NCBI RefSeq assembly: GCF_039535475.1
Contig: NZ_BAAAXG010000012.1
Coordinates: 124,001-188,000 of the forward strand
Origin: Streptomyces showdoensis
Lineage (GTDB): Bacteria > Actinomycetota > Actinomycetes > Streptomycetales > Streptomycetaceae
DNA length: 64,000 bases
Reading direction: 5' to 3'
The notes beneath the pieces were generated by a model. The model had not been told where the DNA came from, did not search any database, and saw only the letters and a list, made by a program, of their open reading frames with translations. The position numbers and the translations under genes were made by a program. Of the stretch, positions 25,627 through 34,760 are shown one piece after another. The first letter of the stretch is position 1. The number at the start of each line of letters is the position of its first letter.

Positions 25627-25655
25627 AAGGTGGTGCGGAAAGCACCCCCTGTCAA
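25627..25655 (-). promoter_or_regulatory. Leaderless promoter of the Gfo/Idh gene
   Basis: On the minus strand TTGACA (25655-25650), a 17-bp spacer and CACCTT (25632-25627) end six bases before the ATG at 25620. Confidence 0.6.
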
Positions 25656-25677
25656 GGAAATGTCAGGACAACAGGAC
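25650..25677. promoter_or_regulatory. Candidate GntR operator: TGTCA repeats
   Basis: TGTCA occurs at 25650-25654 and 25661-25665, one helical turn apart, each followed by (A)GGA, then ACAGGAC (25671-25677). The first copy overlaps the -35 of the divergent dehydrogenase. Confidence 0.4.
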
Positions 25678-25721
25678 GCCACGCCTTCCCGGCGCCGAAC
25701 CCCGGGGCTACGCTCCCGGAC

Positions 25722-26534
25722 GTGCTTCCCCAGCCGCCGGAATCCCCTCCACCCGCATCCCCTCCACCCGCATCCCCCACCCCCCGCCCCGCCCGCACAC
25801 CGCCCGACCTGTCCGTGGACCGCGCCAGCCCGGTGCCCCTCTACTTCCAGCTGGCCCAGCAGCTCCAGGCGGCCATCGAGAACGGCGCACTCACCCCCGG
25901 CACCCTGCTCGGCAACGAGATCGAGCTGGCCACCCGCCTCGGCCTGTCCCGGCCCACGGTCCGCCAGGCCATCCGCACGCTCGTCGACAAGGGCCTCCTG
26001 GTCCGCCGCAGGGGCGTCGGCACCCAGGTCGTGCACAGCGGCGTCCGCCGGCCCCTGGAGCTGAGCAGCCTGTACGACGACCTGGAGGCGTCCGGGCAGC
26101 AGCCCGCCACCCGGGTCCTGGCCGACCGGCTCGAAGCGGCGAGCGCCGAGGTCGCCGCGGCCCTCGGCGTCGCGGAGGGCACCGAGGTGCGCTGCCTGGA
26201 GCGGCTCCGCACCGCGCACGGCGAGCCCCTCGCGCACCTGCGCAACCACCTCCCGGCGACCCTGCTCGACGCGGACGCCGCGCGCCTCGCCGAGACCGGC
26301 CTCTACCGGCTGCTGCGCGCCACCGGACTGACCCTGCACAGCGCCCGCCAGACCGTCGGGGCACGCGCCGCCGGACCCGCGGAGGCGGAGCTCCTCGGCG
26401 AGCGCCCCGGCGCCCCGCTGCTCACGATGGAACGCACCACCTTCGACGCGACGGGCCGCGCCGTGGAGTTCGGCTCCCACCTCTACCGGGCCTCGCGTTA
26501 CTCCTTCGAGTTCCAGTTGCTGGCGCGTGGGTAG
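25722..26534 (+). CDS. GntR/UTRA-family transcriptional regulator
   Basis: A 270-residue HutC-type GntR regulator. Residues 1-30 are a Pro-Ser-rich tail encoded by short direct repeats (CCCCTCCACCCGCAT twice). The winged helix is about 35-105 (YFQLAQQLQAAIENGALTPG, LATRLGLSRPTVRQAIRTLV, GVGTQVV), followed by a UTRA effector domain (about 115-265) with CLERLRTAHGEPLAHLRNHLP and SHLYRASRYSFEFQL. Effectors of this class are usually sugar phosphates or related metabolites. The GTG start has TACGCT seven bases upstream and no Shine-Dalgarno. Position between a dehydrogenase and an ABC sugar transporter suggests it controls both. Confidence 0.9.
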   Translation: MLPQPPESPPPASPPPASPTPRPARTPPDLSVDRASPVPLYFQLAQQLQAAIENGALTPGTLLGNEIELATRLGLSRPTVRQAIRTLVDKGLLVRRRGVGTQVVHSGVRRPLELSSLYDDLEASGQQPATRVLADRLEAASAEVAAALGVAEGTEVRCLERLRTAHGEPLAHLRNHLPATLLDADAARLAETGLYRLLRATGLTLHSARQTVGARAAGPAEAELLGERPGAPLLTMERTTFDATGRAVEFGSHLYRASRYSFEFQLLARG

Positions 26535-26611
26535 GCCCCCTGAAGATCGGCACGACCCCCATGACCGATACTGCAATGCACGCAGAAGGACACAAAGGAG
26601 GGCACGGCCTC

Positions 26612-27631
26612 GTGACCAGGGTTCCTAATGGAGGGGTACGCGCGGCCATCGGCGCCGTGCTCGCGGTGGCGCTGACCGCCGCGCTCGCGGGATGCAGCAG
26701 CACCGGCGGCAAGCGCGCGGAGGACGCCCGCAAGGCGGCCGCGGCCCAGGGACGGGCAGCGGTGGACACCCCCCGCTGGACCTTCGCCATGGTCACCCAC
26801 TCGGGCGATGGCGACACCTTCTGGGACATCGTCCAGAACGGTGCCAAGCAGGCCGCCGTCAAGGACAACATCAACTTCCTCTACGCCCACAGCGACGAGG
26901 CCCAGCAGCAGGCCCAGCTGATCGACTCGTACGTGGCCAAGGGCGTCGACGGCCTCATCGTCACGCTCGCCAAGCCGGACGCGATGAAGACCGCCGTGGA
27001 GAAGGCCGTGAAGGCCGGCATCCCGGTGATCACGGTGAACTCCGGCGCCGACGCCTCCAAGGCCTTCGGCGCCCTCACCCACATCGGCCAGGACGAGACC
27101 GTGGCCGGCGAGGCGGTCGGCGACGAGCTCGACAAGCGCGGCCGCAAGAAGGCCCTGTGCGTCCTGCACGAGCAGGGCAACGTCGGCCACGAGCAGCGCT
27201 GCGCCGGGGCGAAGAAGACCTTCGACGGCGCGCTGCAGAACCTCTACGTCGACGGCACCAACATGCCCGACGTCCAGGCCTCCATCCTGGCCAAGCTGCA
27301 GTCCGACCCGTCCATCGACGCCGTCGTCACCCTCGGCGCGCCGTTCGCCGACGCCGCCGTCCAGGCGAGGAAGAGCGCGGGCAGCAAGGCCGAGGTCGAC
27401 ACCTTCGACCTCAACGCCAAGGTCGCCGACGCGCTCGCCGCCGGCACCCTCGGCTTCGCCGTGGACCAGCAGCCCTACCTCCAGGGGTACGAGGCCGTCG
27501 ACCTGCTCTGGCTCTACCGCTACAACGCCGACGTCCTCGGCGGCGGCAAGCCGGTGCTGACCGGACCGCAGATCATCACCAAGGACCAGGCCGCCGCGCT
27601 CAAGGGCTACACGGAGCGGGGTACCCGATGA
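26612..27631 (+). CDS. Sugar ABC transporter substrate-binding lipoprotein
   Basis: A 339-residue periplasmic-binding-protein-like lipoprotein (type I fold, ribose/inositol class). I chose GTG 26612, with AAAGGAGGG about ten bases upstream; ATG 26561 and 26576 are in frame. Lipobox LAGC gives Cys28. The core has [48 protein letters not shown] and a QDE(T) segment, then [15 protein letters not shown] near the C-terminus, typical for pentose/hexose/inositol binders. Its stop overlaps the permease start (ATGA). The sugar cannot be deduced; the IolG-like neighbour hints at an inositol-like ligand. Confidence 0.92.
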   Translation: MTRVPNGGVRAAIGAVLAVALTAALAGCSSTGGKRAEDARKAAAAQGRAAVDTPRWTFAMVTHSGDGDTFWDIVQNGAKQAAVKDNINFLYAHSDEAQQQAQLIDSYVAKGVDGLIVTLAKPDAMKTAVEKAVKAGIPVITVNSGADASKAFGALTHIGQDETVAGEAVGDELDKRGRKKALCVLHEQGNVGHEQRCAGAKKTFDGALQNLYVDGTNMPDVQASILAKLQSDPSIDAVVTLGAPFADAAVQARKSAGSKAEVDTFDLNAKVADALAAGTLGFAVDQQPYLQGYEAVDLLWLYRYNADVLGGGKPVLTGPQIITKDQAAALKGYTERGTR

Positions 27632-28692
27632 GCGCCGCCGCCCCGCCACCGGCGCCCGCCGACGGCCTGGACCACGTCGACGAGCGGCTGCTGCGCACGT
27701 CCCCGACGAAGAAGCTGCTGGCCCGCCCCGAGCTGGGCTCGGTCGTCGGCGCGATCGCCGTCTTCGTCTTCTTCTCGGTGGCCGCCGACAGCTTCCTGAA
27801 GGCCTCCAGCCTCGGCACCGTGCTCTACGCGGCCTCCACCATCGGCATCATGGCGGTGCCGGTCGCGCTGCTGATGATCGGCGGCGAGTTCGACCTCTCC
27901 GCCGGTGTGCTCGTCACCAGCTCGGCGCTGATCTCCTCGATGTTCAGCTACCAGATGACCGCGAACGTCTGGGTCGGCGTCGGCGTCTCGCTGCTCGTCA
28001 CCCTCGCCATCGGCGCGTTCAACGGCTTCATGCTGACCCGCACCAAGCTGCCCAGCTTCATCATCACGCTCGGCACCTTCCTCATGCTGACCGGCCTGAA
28101 CCTCGGCTTCACCAAGCTGATCAGCGGCACGGTCTCCACCAAGTCGATCGCCGACATGGAAGGCTTCCCCTCCGCCAAGAAGCTCTTCGCCTCCACCTGG
28201 ACGGTCGGCGGCGTCGAGCTCAAGGTCACCATCCTGTGGTGGCTCGCCCTGGTCGCCGTCGCCACCTGGATCCTGCTGCGGACCCGCTTCGGCAACTGGA
28301 TCTTCGCGGTCGGCGGCGGCTCCGACGCCGCCCGCGCGGTCGGCGTCCCGGTCTACAAGACCAAGATCGGGCTCTACATGGGCGTGGCCTTCTGCGCCTG
28401 GATCGCCGGCCAGCACCTGCTCTTCTCCTTCGACGTCGTCCAGTCGGGCGAGGGCGTCGGCAACGAGCTGATCTACATCATCGCGGCCGTCATCGGCGGC
28501 TGTCTGATCACCGGCGGCTACGGCTCCGCCATCGGCTCGGCGGTCGGCGCCTTCATCTTCGGCATGACCGGCAAGGGCATCGTGTACGCCGAGTGGAACC
28601 CCGACTGGTTCAAGTTCTTCCTGGGCGCCATGCTGCTGCTCGCGACCCTCCTGAACGCCTGGATCCGCAAGCGCGTGGAGGCCACGAAATGA
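27628..28692 (+). CDS. Sugar ABC transporter permease (RbsC/FrcC family)
   Basis: A 354-residue permease with about nine or ten hydrophobic spans between 38 and 348. Family hallmarks are [14 protein letters not shown] (the GGxDLS-type motif), [20 protein letters not shown] and [13 protein letters not shown] (the EAA-like coupling loop). It is overlapped by four bases on both sides with the binding protein and the ATPase genes. A single permease gene implies a homodimer in the membrane. Confidence 0.93.
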   Translation: MSAAAPPPAPADGLDHVDERLLRTSPTKKLLARPELGSVVGAIAVFVFFSVAADSFLKASSLGTVLYAASTIGIMAVPVALLMIGGEFDLSAGVLVTSSALISSMFSYQMTANVWVGVGVSLLVTLAIGAFNGFMLTRTKLPSFIITLGTFLMLTGLNLGFTKLISGTVSTKSIADMEGFPSAKKLFASTWTVGGVELKVTILWWLALVAVATWILLRTRFGNWIFAVGGGSDAARAVGVPVYKTKIGLYMGVAFCAWIAGQHLLFSFDVVQSGEGVGNELIYIIAAVIGGCLITGGYGSAIGSAVGAFIFGMTGKGIVYAEWNPDWFKFFLGAMLLLATLLNAWIRKRVEATK

Positions 28693-29525
28693 CCACCGAA
28701 GCCCCGGCGAACCCGGCTCCCCTCGTGGAGCTCGACGACGTCAGCAAGTACTACGGCAACATCCGGGCCCTCGAAGGCGTCTCCCTGGAGGTCCGCGCGG
28801 GCGAGATCACCTGCGTCCTCGGTGACAACGGCGCCGGCAAGTCCACCCTCATCAAGATCGTCGCAGGGCTGCACAAGCACGACGGCGGCAGCTTCCGCAT
28901 CGAGGGCGAGGACGTCGAGCTGGCCAACCCGCGCGACGCCCTGGACCGGGGCATCGCCACCGTCTACCAGGACCTCGCGGTGGTCCCGCTCATGCCGGTC
29001 TGGCGCAACTTCTTCCTCGGCTCCGAGCCCACGAAGGGCAAGGGCCCGTTCAAGCGCCTCGACGTCGAGCTGATGCGGGCGACCACCCGCACCGAGCTGC
29101 TGCGCATGGGCATCGACCTGCGCGACGTCGACCAGCCCATCGGCACCCTCTCGGGCGGCGAGCGGCAGTGCGTGGCCATCGCCCGCGCGGTCCACTTCGG
29201 CGCCAAGGTCCTCGTCCTCGACGAGCCGACCGCCGCGCTGGGCGTGAAGCAGTCCGGGGTGGTCCTGAAGTACGTGGCCGCCGCACGTGACCAGGGCCTC
29301 GGCGTGGTCCTCATCACCCACAACCCGCACCACGCGTACCTCGTCGGCGACCGTTTCGTGCTGCTGAAACGCGGCGTCATGGCGGGCAGCCACACCAAGG
29401 ACTCCGTCACCCTGGACGAGTTGACCCGCCAGATGGCCGGCGGCAGCGAGCTGGAGGACCTGCGCCACGAGCTGGAGCGGCCCGCCGGCCCGGCGGATCC
29501 GTCCGGGCCGGCCTCCGCTTCGTAA
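28689..29525 (+). CDS. Sugar ABC transporter ATPase, single-domain
   Basis: A 278-residue ATPase. Walker A is [10 protein letters not shown] (about 44-53), Q-loop [11 protein letters not shown], signature [15 protein letters not shown] (about 154-168), Walker [12 protein letters not shown] and switch THNPHHA. Most RbsA-like ATPases carry two tandem cassettes (about 500 residues); this one has one, like FrcA of fructose importers. The Walker-B-adjacent T-A-A-L-G-V-K-Q and N-P-H-H-A also match that class. A Pro/Ala tail (255-278) follows. Confidence 0.92.
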   Translation: MTTEAPANPAPLVELDDVSKYYGNIRALEGVSLEVRAGEITCVLGDNGAGKSTLIKIVAGLHKHDGGSFRIEGEDVELANPRDALDRGIATVYQDLAVVPLMPVWRNFFLGSEPTKGKGPFKRLDVELMRATTRTELLRMGIDLRDVDQPIGTLSGGERQCVAIARAVHFGAKVLVLDEPTAALGVKQSGVVLKYVAAARDQGLGVVLITHNPHHAYLVGDRFVLLKRGVMAGSHTKDSVTLDELTRQMAGGSELEDLRHELERPAGPADPSGPASAS

Positions 29526-29548
29526 CGCGTCCCACACACCCCGCCTGG

Positions 29549-29554
29549 CAGAAT
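29549..29554 (+). promoter_or_regulatory. Leaderless -10 box CAGAAT before ROK gene
   Basis: CAGAAT seven bases before ATG 29562. The kinase may thus be expressed independently of the upstream transporter. Confidence 0.4.
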
Positions 29555-29561
29555 CGAGCCG

Positions 29562-30740
29562 ATGAGTACCTACCGTGACCTCACGCACCGCGGCTCGGCT
29601 CGCGGCACGGTCCTGCGGACCGTCGGCACCCGGGAGCGGCGCTCGCACCTGACGGCGCCCCGGGTGCCGACCGTCGGCATCGACATCGGCGGTACGAAGG
29701 TGATGGCCGGCGTCGTCGACGCGGACGGCAACATCCTGGAGAAGATCAAGACCGAGACGCCCGACAAGTCGAAGAGCGCCAAGGTCGTCGAGGACACCAT
29801 CACCGAGCTGGTCCTCGACCTCTCCGACCGCCACGACGTGCACGCCGTCGGCATCGGCGCCGCCGGCTGGGTGGACGCCGACCGGGCCAGGGTGCTCTTC
29901 GCCCCCCACCTCGCCTGGCGCAACGAGCCGCTGCGCGACGCCCTCCAGGACCGGCTGGCCGTCCCGGTCATGGTCGACAACGACGCCAACACCGCCGCCT
30001 GGGCCGAGTGGCGCTTCGGCGCCGGCCGCGGCGAGGACCACCTGGTCATGATCACCCTCGGCACCGGCATCGGCGGCGCCATCCTGGAGGACGGCCAGGT
30101 CAAGCGGGGCAAGTACGGGGTGGCCGGCGAGTTCGGCCACATGCAGGTCGTCCCCGGCGGCCACCGCTGCCCCTGCGGCAACCGCGGCTGCTGGGAGCAG
30201 TACAGCTCGGGCAACGCGCTGGTCCGCGAGGCCCGGGAGCTGGCCGCCGCCGACTCCCCGGTCGCGTACGGCATCGTCGAGCGGGTCAAGGGCAACGTCC
30301 CCGACATCACCGGCCCCCTCATCACCGAGCTGGCCCGGGAGGGCGACGCCATGTGCGTCGAGCTCCTCCAGGACATCGGCCAGTGGCTCGGCGTCGGCAT
30401 CGCCAACCTGGCCGCCGCCCTCGACCCCTCCTGCTTCGTCATCGGCGGCGGCGTCTCGGCCGCCGACGACCTGCTCATCGGCCCCGCCCGGGACGCCTTC
30501 CGCCGCCACCTCACCGGCCGCGGCTACCGTCCCGAGGCCCGGATCGCCCGCGCCCAGCTCGGCCCCGAGGCCGGCATGGTCGGCGCCGCCGACCTCGCCC
30601 GGCTGGTCGCCCGCCGCTTCCGCCGCGCCAACCGCCGCCGCGTCGAGCGCTACGAGCGCTACGGGCGCTACGCCCAGGTCCTGCGCGGGGTCCCCGCGGC
30701 GGACCGGGAAACCCGCAACCCCCAGGACCCGCCTTCATGA
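29562..30740 (+). CDS. ROK-family sugar kinase
   Basis: A 392-residue ROK kinase, longer than GlkA-type enzymes (about 317). A basic N-terminal extension of 35 residues has no winged helix, so it is a kinase rather than a ROK repressor. The phosphate loop is IDIGGTKVMAG (40-50), the catalytic Asp is in VMVDNDANTAAW (about 140), and the ATP loop is ITLGTGIGGAI. The zinc motif GHM ... C-P-C-G-N-R-G-C-W-E-Q is intact, as are EFGH and VIGGGVS. A C-terminal Arg/Tyr-rich tail (350-392) is unusual. It should phosphorylate the sugar brought in by the adjoining ABC transporter, or act as a glucokinase. The stop overlaps the following gene by four bases. Confidence 0.9.
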   Translation: MSTYRDLTHRGSARGTVLRTVGTRERRSHLTAPRVPTVGIDIGGTKVMAGVVDADGNILEKIKTETPDKSKSAKVVEDTITELVLDLSDRHDVHAVGIGAAGWVDADRARVLFAPHLAWRNEPLRDALQDRLAVPVMVDNDANTAAWAEWRFGAGRGEDHLVMITLGTGIGGAILEDGQVKRGKYGVAGEFGHMQVVPGGHRCPCGNRGCWEQYSSGNALVREARELAAADSPVAYGIVERVKGNVPDITGPLITELAREGDAMCVELLQDIGQWLGVGIANLAAALDPSCFVIGGGVSAADDLLIGPARDAFRRHLTGRGYRPEARIARAQLGPEAGMVGAADLARLVARRFRRANRRRVERYERYGRYAQVLRGVPAADRETRNPQDPPS

Positions 30741-31303
30741 CCCTGCACCACCCGACGGCCCCCCAGGACGGAAAGCTCCCCGAGGACCGGCGCCACATGC
30801 TGCGCCGCCGCTGGCTGACCGCGATCACCATCGTGCTCCTCGTCGGCATCCCGGCCGGCTACCTGGTCATCTCCGCGGGCCAGAGCCGGGACAGCGGACG
30901 CGACAAGGAGCGCGAGTCCTCGGCCGTCGGCCTCCAGGACAACTGGCCCTCCCAGATGAAGCGCCGGGTCTTCGAGATCCCCGTCCCCACCGGCGCCTGG
31001 GACGTCAGCTACTACGAGACCAGCAACTGGAAGACCAGCCGGCTCTACGTCCAGTTCACGACCACCGCGAACGGGCTCGACACCTACCTCCACGACAGCG
31101 GCACCAGCCGCGCCGCCCTCACCCCGGGCGTCTCGGTCGGCGACCACGACGCCGGCATCGTCGGCTGGGACTTCCACCCGGACCGCACCTGGAGCGGCAC
31201 CACCGTCTCCCGCGAGCAGCCCCGCCCGACGAGCGACATCACCGTCGACCTCACGGACCCGGCCTTCCCGCGCGTGTACGTGGTCTCGGCGACCTCGCCC
31301 TGA
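30737..31303 (+). CDS. Sugar-kinase-associated small membrane protein
   Basis: A 188-residue protein with one N-terminal membrane span (about 25-48) and an extracytoplasmic domain rich in Tyr, Thr and Trp (SYYETSNWKTSRLYVQFTT; D-F-H-P-D-R-T-W-S-G-T) that looks beta-structured. I do not recognise the domain. Translation is coupled to the ROK kinase (ATGA overlap 30737-30740), so it belongs to the same operon and may be an envelope component of the sugar system. Confidence 0.75.
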   Translation: MTLHHPTAPQDGKLPEDRRHMLRRRWLTAITIVLLVGIPAGYLVISAGQSRDSGRDKERESSAVGLQDNWPSQMKRRVFEIPVPTGAWDVSYYETSNWKTSRLYVQFTTTANGLDTYLHDSGTSRAALTPGVSVGDHDAGIVGWDFHPDRTWSGTTVSREQPRPTSDITVDLTDPAFPRVYVVSATSP

Positions 31304-31338
31304 CGCACGGGGGCCGTGCCTTGTCGCCCGCCCGCGGA

Positions 31339-31350
31339 GACAGTACTGTC
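31339..31350. promoter_or_regulatory. 12-bp perfect palindrome upstream of SnoaL-like gene
   Basis: GACAGTACTGTC, 45 bp before the ATG at 31395, followed by TCAAC-TC-GTTGA (31363-31374). Either could be an operator; there is no adjacent regulator gene. Confidence 0.35.
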
Positions 31351-31394
31351 CGGCGTACCTAATCAACTCGTTGAGTATTGAGGGGTACGTGCCC

Positions 31395-31790
31395 ATGCAC
31401 CCGTTCCGCACCGCGGTCGAGGCCCGCGACCTCGACGCCGTCGAGGCGCTGCTCGCCGAGGACGTCGTCTTCACCAGCCCGGTCGCCTTCAAGCCGTACC
31501 CCGGGAAGGCCATCACCGCCGCGATCCTGCGCGCCGTGCTGCGGGTCCTCGAGGACTTCACGTACGTGCGCGAGATCGCCGACCCCGGCGGCCGTGACCA
31601 CGCCCTCGTCTTCACCGCCACCGTCGGCGGTCGGCGGATCCAGGGGTGCGACTTCCTCCACTTCGACGAGGACGGCAGGATCGACGACTTCACCGTCATG
31701 GTCCGCCCGCTCTCGGCGGCGCAGGCGCTCGCCGAGGCGATGGGGGAGCAGTTCGAGCGGATCGCCCGGGAGGCGGCGGAGGTTTCCTGA
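31395..31790 (+). CDS. SnoaL/NTF2-like protein
   Basis: A 131-residue single-domain alpha+beta-barrel protein: an N-terminal helix (RTAVEARDLDAVEALLAED), the strand VVFTSPVAFKPYPGK and a C-terminal beta sheet (GGRRIQGCDFLHFDEDGRIDDFTV, read in parts). The family includes ketosteroid isomerase-like and polyketide cyclase-like enzymes and many binding proteins; no catalytic pair is certain. GAGGGG nine bases before ATG 31395 makes it a better start than GTG 31389. Confidence 0.85.
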   Translation: MHPFRTAVEARDLDAVEALLAEDVVFTSPVAFKPYPGKAITAAILRAVLRVLEDFTYVREIADPGGRDHALVFTATVGGRRIQGCDFLHFDEDGRIDDFTVMVRPLSAAQALAEAMGEQFERIAREAAEVS

Positions 31791-31847
31791 CGTCCGGGGA
31801 AGTCTCTACGTCGCCAGCACACTCCCGCGCGACGAAGGTCCGGTGCC

Positions 31848-33137
31848 ATGGATCCGGAGACAGATGCCCTGAACGAGCTCCACCGGCGGCTGAGCGGCCT
31901 CCGGGACGGGCGGGTCGCCGACTACATCCCCCAGCTGGCCCTGGCCGACCCCGACGACTTCGGGATCGCCCTGGTCAGCATGGGCGGCAACACCTACCGG
32001 GCGGGGAAGGCCGACAGCGTCTTCACCCTCCAGTCGGTCTCCAAGCCCTTCGTCTACGCCCTCGCGCTGGGCGACCTCGGCCCGCGGGAGACCCTGCGCC
32101 ACGTCGGGGTCGAGCCCAGCGGCAACGCGTTCAACGCCATCAGCCTGGAGCCCGGCACCGGGCGCCCGGCCAACCCGATGATCAACGCCGGGGCCATCGC
32201 CACCACCGCGCTGGTCCGGGCCGACGGCCCGGCCGAGCGCTTCGGCCGGATCCTCGCCTGTCTGTCGGCCTTCGCCGGCCGCACCCTCGACGTCGACGAG
32301 GACGTGTACGCCAGCGAGGCCGCCACCGGCGACCGCAACCGGGCCCTGGCCTACCTGATGCGCTCGGCCGGATCGCTGCGGGCCGACCCGGCGGAGGCGG
32401 CCGACACGTACTTCCGGCAGTGCGCGGTCCGGGTCACGGCCGCCGACCTCGCGGTCATGGCCGCGACCCTCGCCAACGGCGGCCGCAACCCCGTCACCGG
32501 CGTCCGGGTCGTCGCCGAGCCGGACGCCGTCCGCACCCTCGCCGTCATGGCCACCTGCGGGATGTACGACGGGGCCGGACAGTGGCTCCTGGACGTCGGC
32601 CTGCCCGCCAAGAGCGGCGTCTCCGGCGGCCTGATCGCCGCCAGTCCGGGCCGCTTCGGCGTCGCCGTCCACAGCCCCCCGCTGGACGCCTCCGGCAAGC
32701 CGGTCCGGGCCGTGGCCGCCCTCGGCGAGATGGCGGAGCGCTTCGGCCTGCACATCATGCACAACTCGGGACTGCACGCGGCGACGGTGACCGGCGCCGA
32801 ACGCGTCGAACGCGAGGGCCGGACCGTCGGCGTGGTCACCGCCCAGGGACGCCTGGAGTTCACCGAGACCGAGGCACTGCTGTACGCCCTCCGGGACCTC
32901 ACCCCGCCCCCGCTGGGCCGGCTGGTGCTCGACCTGACCGCGGTCTCCACCGTCCTGCCCGGCGCGGCGACGGCGCTGGCCGCGGTCCTGGCCGACCTCG
33001 TCGCCCAGGGGCACCGGGTCGCCGTCGCCGCCCGGCTGACCTTCGAGGCGGTGGGGGAGGAACGCCCGCGGACCTGGCAGGTGTTCGGCACCCGGGAGGC
33101 CGCGCTGACCTGGGCGGCGGGCGCCGACGGAGCCTGA
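31848..33137 (+). CDS. glsA: Glutaminase A fused to a STAS domain
   Basis: A 429-residue glutaminase converting L-glutamine to glutamate and ammonia. The beta-lactamase-like domain (1-305) has the Ser-x-x-Lys motif in LQSVSKPFVYAL (about 62-73), NAGAIATTAL, a conserved Tyr-containing VYASEAATGDRNRALAYLM, and KSGVSGGLIAASPGRFGVAVHSPPLD (in parts). Residues about 325-425 form a second domain (GRLVLDLTAVSTVLPGAATAL ...), which looks like a STAS/anti-sigma-antagonist-type module, a fusion known in actinobacterial glutaminases. The role of the STAS part is unknown; nucleotide sensing is one idea. It stands alone before the amidase. Confidence 0.92.
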   Translation: MDPETDALNELHRRLSGLRDGRVADYIPQLALADPDDFGIALVSMGGNTYRAGKADSVFTLQSVSKPFVYALALGDLGPRETLRHVGVEPSGNAFNAISLEPGTGRPANPMINAGAIATTALVRADGPAERFGRILACLSAFAGRTLDVDEDVYASEAATGDRNRALAYLMRSAGSLRADPAEAADTYFRQCAVRVTAADLAVMAATLANGGRNPVTGVRVVAEPDAVRTLAVMATCGMYDGAGQWLLDVGLPAKSGVSGGLIAASPGRFGVAVHSPPLDASGKPVRAVAALGEMAERFGLHIMHNSGLHAATVTGAERVEREGRTVGVVTAQGRLEFTETEALLYALRDLTPPPLGRLVLDLTAVSTVLPGAATALAAVLADLVAQGHRVAVAARLTFEAVGEERPRTWQVFGTREAALTWAAGADGA

Positions 33138-33280
33138 GCGGCGGGACGGCCCGCCGGCGGACGGCTTACGACAACACCATTGACGTGTGCGGAGCGCGAC
33201 GGCTTTCATGGCGCCCATCCGGACCGCGCATGCGTCAACAGGCCGTACCCATCGGGCAGTACGTCACAAGGAACAGACAC

Positions 33281-34717
33281 ATGACCGACACCACCGAGCT
33301 CGCCTACCTCCCCGCCACCGAGGCGCTGCGCCGGTTCCGCGACCGCACGCTGTCCCCCGTGGAGCTGATGGGCGCCGTCATCGCGCGCGCCGAGGCCGCG
33401 GAGCCGGTCGTCAACGCCCTGGCCGAGCGCACCTTCGACGAGGCGATGGCCGCCGCCCGCGAGGCCGAGGCCCGGTACGCGGGCAAGGGCGAGCCGCCGC
33501 GCCCGCTGGAGGGGCTCGCCGTCGCCACCAAGGAGGAGCAGCCGATAGCGGGCCGCCTGGCCACCGACGGCTCCCTCGCCTTCAAGGACGAGATCGCGGA
33601 CGAGACCCACCCGGTGGTCGAGCGGGTGCTGGCCGCCGGCGGCATCGTCCACGCCCGCACCACCACACCGGAGTTCAGCAGCGCGGCCGTCACCCGGTCG
33701 CGGCTCTGGGGCGTCACCCGCAACCCGTGGAACCCGGCCTACTCGCCCGGCGGCTCCTCGGGCGGCGCGGGCGCGGCCCTGGCGGCGGGCGAGACCACCC
33801 TCGCGACCGGCTCCGACATCGGCGGCTCGATCCGCATCCCCGCCTCGTCCACCGGCACGGTCGGCTTCAAGCCCCCGTACGGGCGGGTGCCGGCCATGGC
33901 GCCCTTCAACCTCGACACCTACTGCCACGACGGTCCGATGGCCCGCACGGTCGCCGACTGCGCGCTGCTGCAGAACGTCATCGCGGGACCGCATCCGCTC
34001 GACGCGGTCTCGCTGCGGCCCAAGCTGGTGCTGCCCGAGCGCTTCGAGGGCGCCGCGGGCGTCACCGGACTGCGGGTCGCGCTCTCCGTCGGCCTCGGCG
34101 ACTGGCCGGTCGACCCCGAGGTCGAGGCCAACACCCGGGCGGTCGCCGAGGCGCTGCGCGCGGCGGGAGCGGTCGTCGAGGAGGTCGAGGTCCCCATCAC
34201 CCGGGCCCAGGTCCGCAAGGCGGCGATGATCCACTTCGGCTCGGTCTTCGGCCCGTACGTGGCCTCCGTCGCCGCCGAGCACGGCGAGCTGCTCACCCCG
34301 TACGCGCTCGCCTTCGCCGAGGACACCGCCCGGTTCGTGGCCGAGCCGGGCAGCTTCCTGGAGGGCCTGGTCGTCGAGGGCGAGGTGCAGGCGGCGCTCG
34401 GCACGCTGCTCGACCGCCACGACGTCCTGCTCTGCCCGACCCTCGCCATCCCGGCCTTCGACGCCGACGACGACTACGTCGGGACGAAGGTCGTGGTCGC
34501 CGGCGTCACCCTGGACCACTACCTGGACGCGGCCCTCACCACGGTGTTCAACATCGCGAGCCGCTGCCCGGTGCTGAGCGTGCCGTCCGGCTTCGCCTCC
34601 ACCGGGGTGCCGACCGGGGTGCAGATCGTCGGTCGCACCTACGACGACGAGACGGTCTTCCGTACCGCCGCCGCGATCGAGGCCGTCCGCCCGTGGGGCG
34701 GCGTCCCGGCGCTCTGA
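33281..34717 (+). CDS. Amidase (amidase signature family)
   Basis: A 478-residue amidase-signature hydrolase. The catalytic triad is Lys84 (VATKEEQP), cis-Ser159/160 in SPGGSSGGAGAALAAG, and nucleophile Ser183 in GSDIGGSIRIPAS. AAGGA eight bases before the ATG fixes the start. The family hydrolyses carboxamides, peptidic amides or urea-like bonds; the substrate cannot be inferred. Relatives near glutamine or purine genes act on nitrogenous compounds, consistent with the setting. It follows glutaminase after 143 bp and shows no overlap with neighbours, so it is probably monocistronic. Confidence 0.92.
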   Translation: MTDTTELAYLPATEALRRFRDRTLSPVELMGAVIARAEAAEPVVNALAERTFDEAMAAAREAEARYAGKGEPPRPLEGLAVATKEEQPIAGRLATDGSLAFKDEIADETHPVVERVLAAGGIVHARTTTPEFSSAAVTRSRLWGVTRNPWNPAYSPGGSSGGAGAALAAGETTLATGSDIGGSIRIPASSTGTVGFKPPYGRVPAMAPFNLDTYCHDGPMARTVADCALLQNVIAGPHPLDAVSLRPKLVLPERFEGAAGVTGLRVALSVGLGDWPVDPEVEANTRAVAEALRAAGAVVEEVEVPITRAQVRKAAMIHFGSVFGPYVASVAAEHGELLTPYALAFAEDTARFVAEPGSFLEGLVVEGEVQAALGTLLDRHDVLLCPTLAIPAFDADDDYVGTKVVVAGVTLDHYLDAALTTVFNIASRCPVLSVPSGFASTGVPTGVQIVGRTYDDETVFRTAAAIEAVRPWGGVPAL

Positions 34718-34748
34718 CGGATCATCGGGTCCGGCCCGGTGCCTGCGG

Positions 34749-34754
34749 TAGGTT
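34749..34754 (+). promoter_or_regulatory. Leaderless -10 box TAGGTT
   Basis: TAGGTT six bases before ATG 34761; no Shine-Dalgarno. Confidence 0.5.
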
Positions 34755-34760
34755 CCGCCC

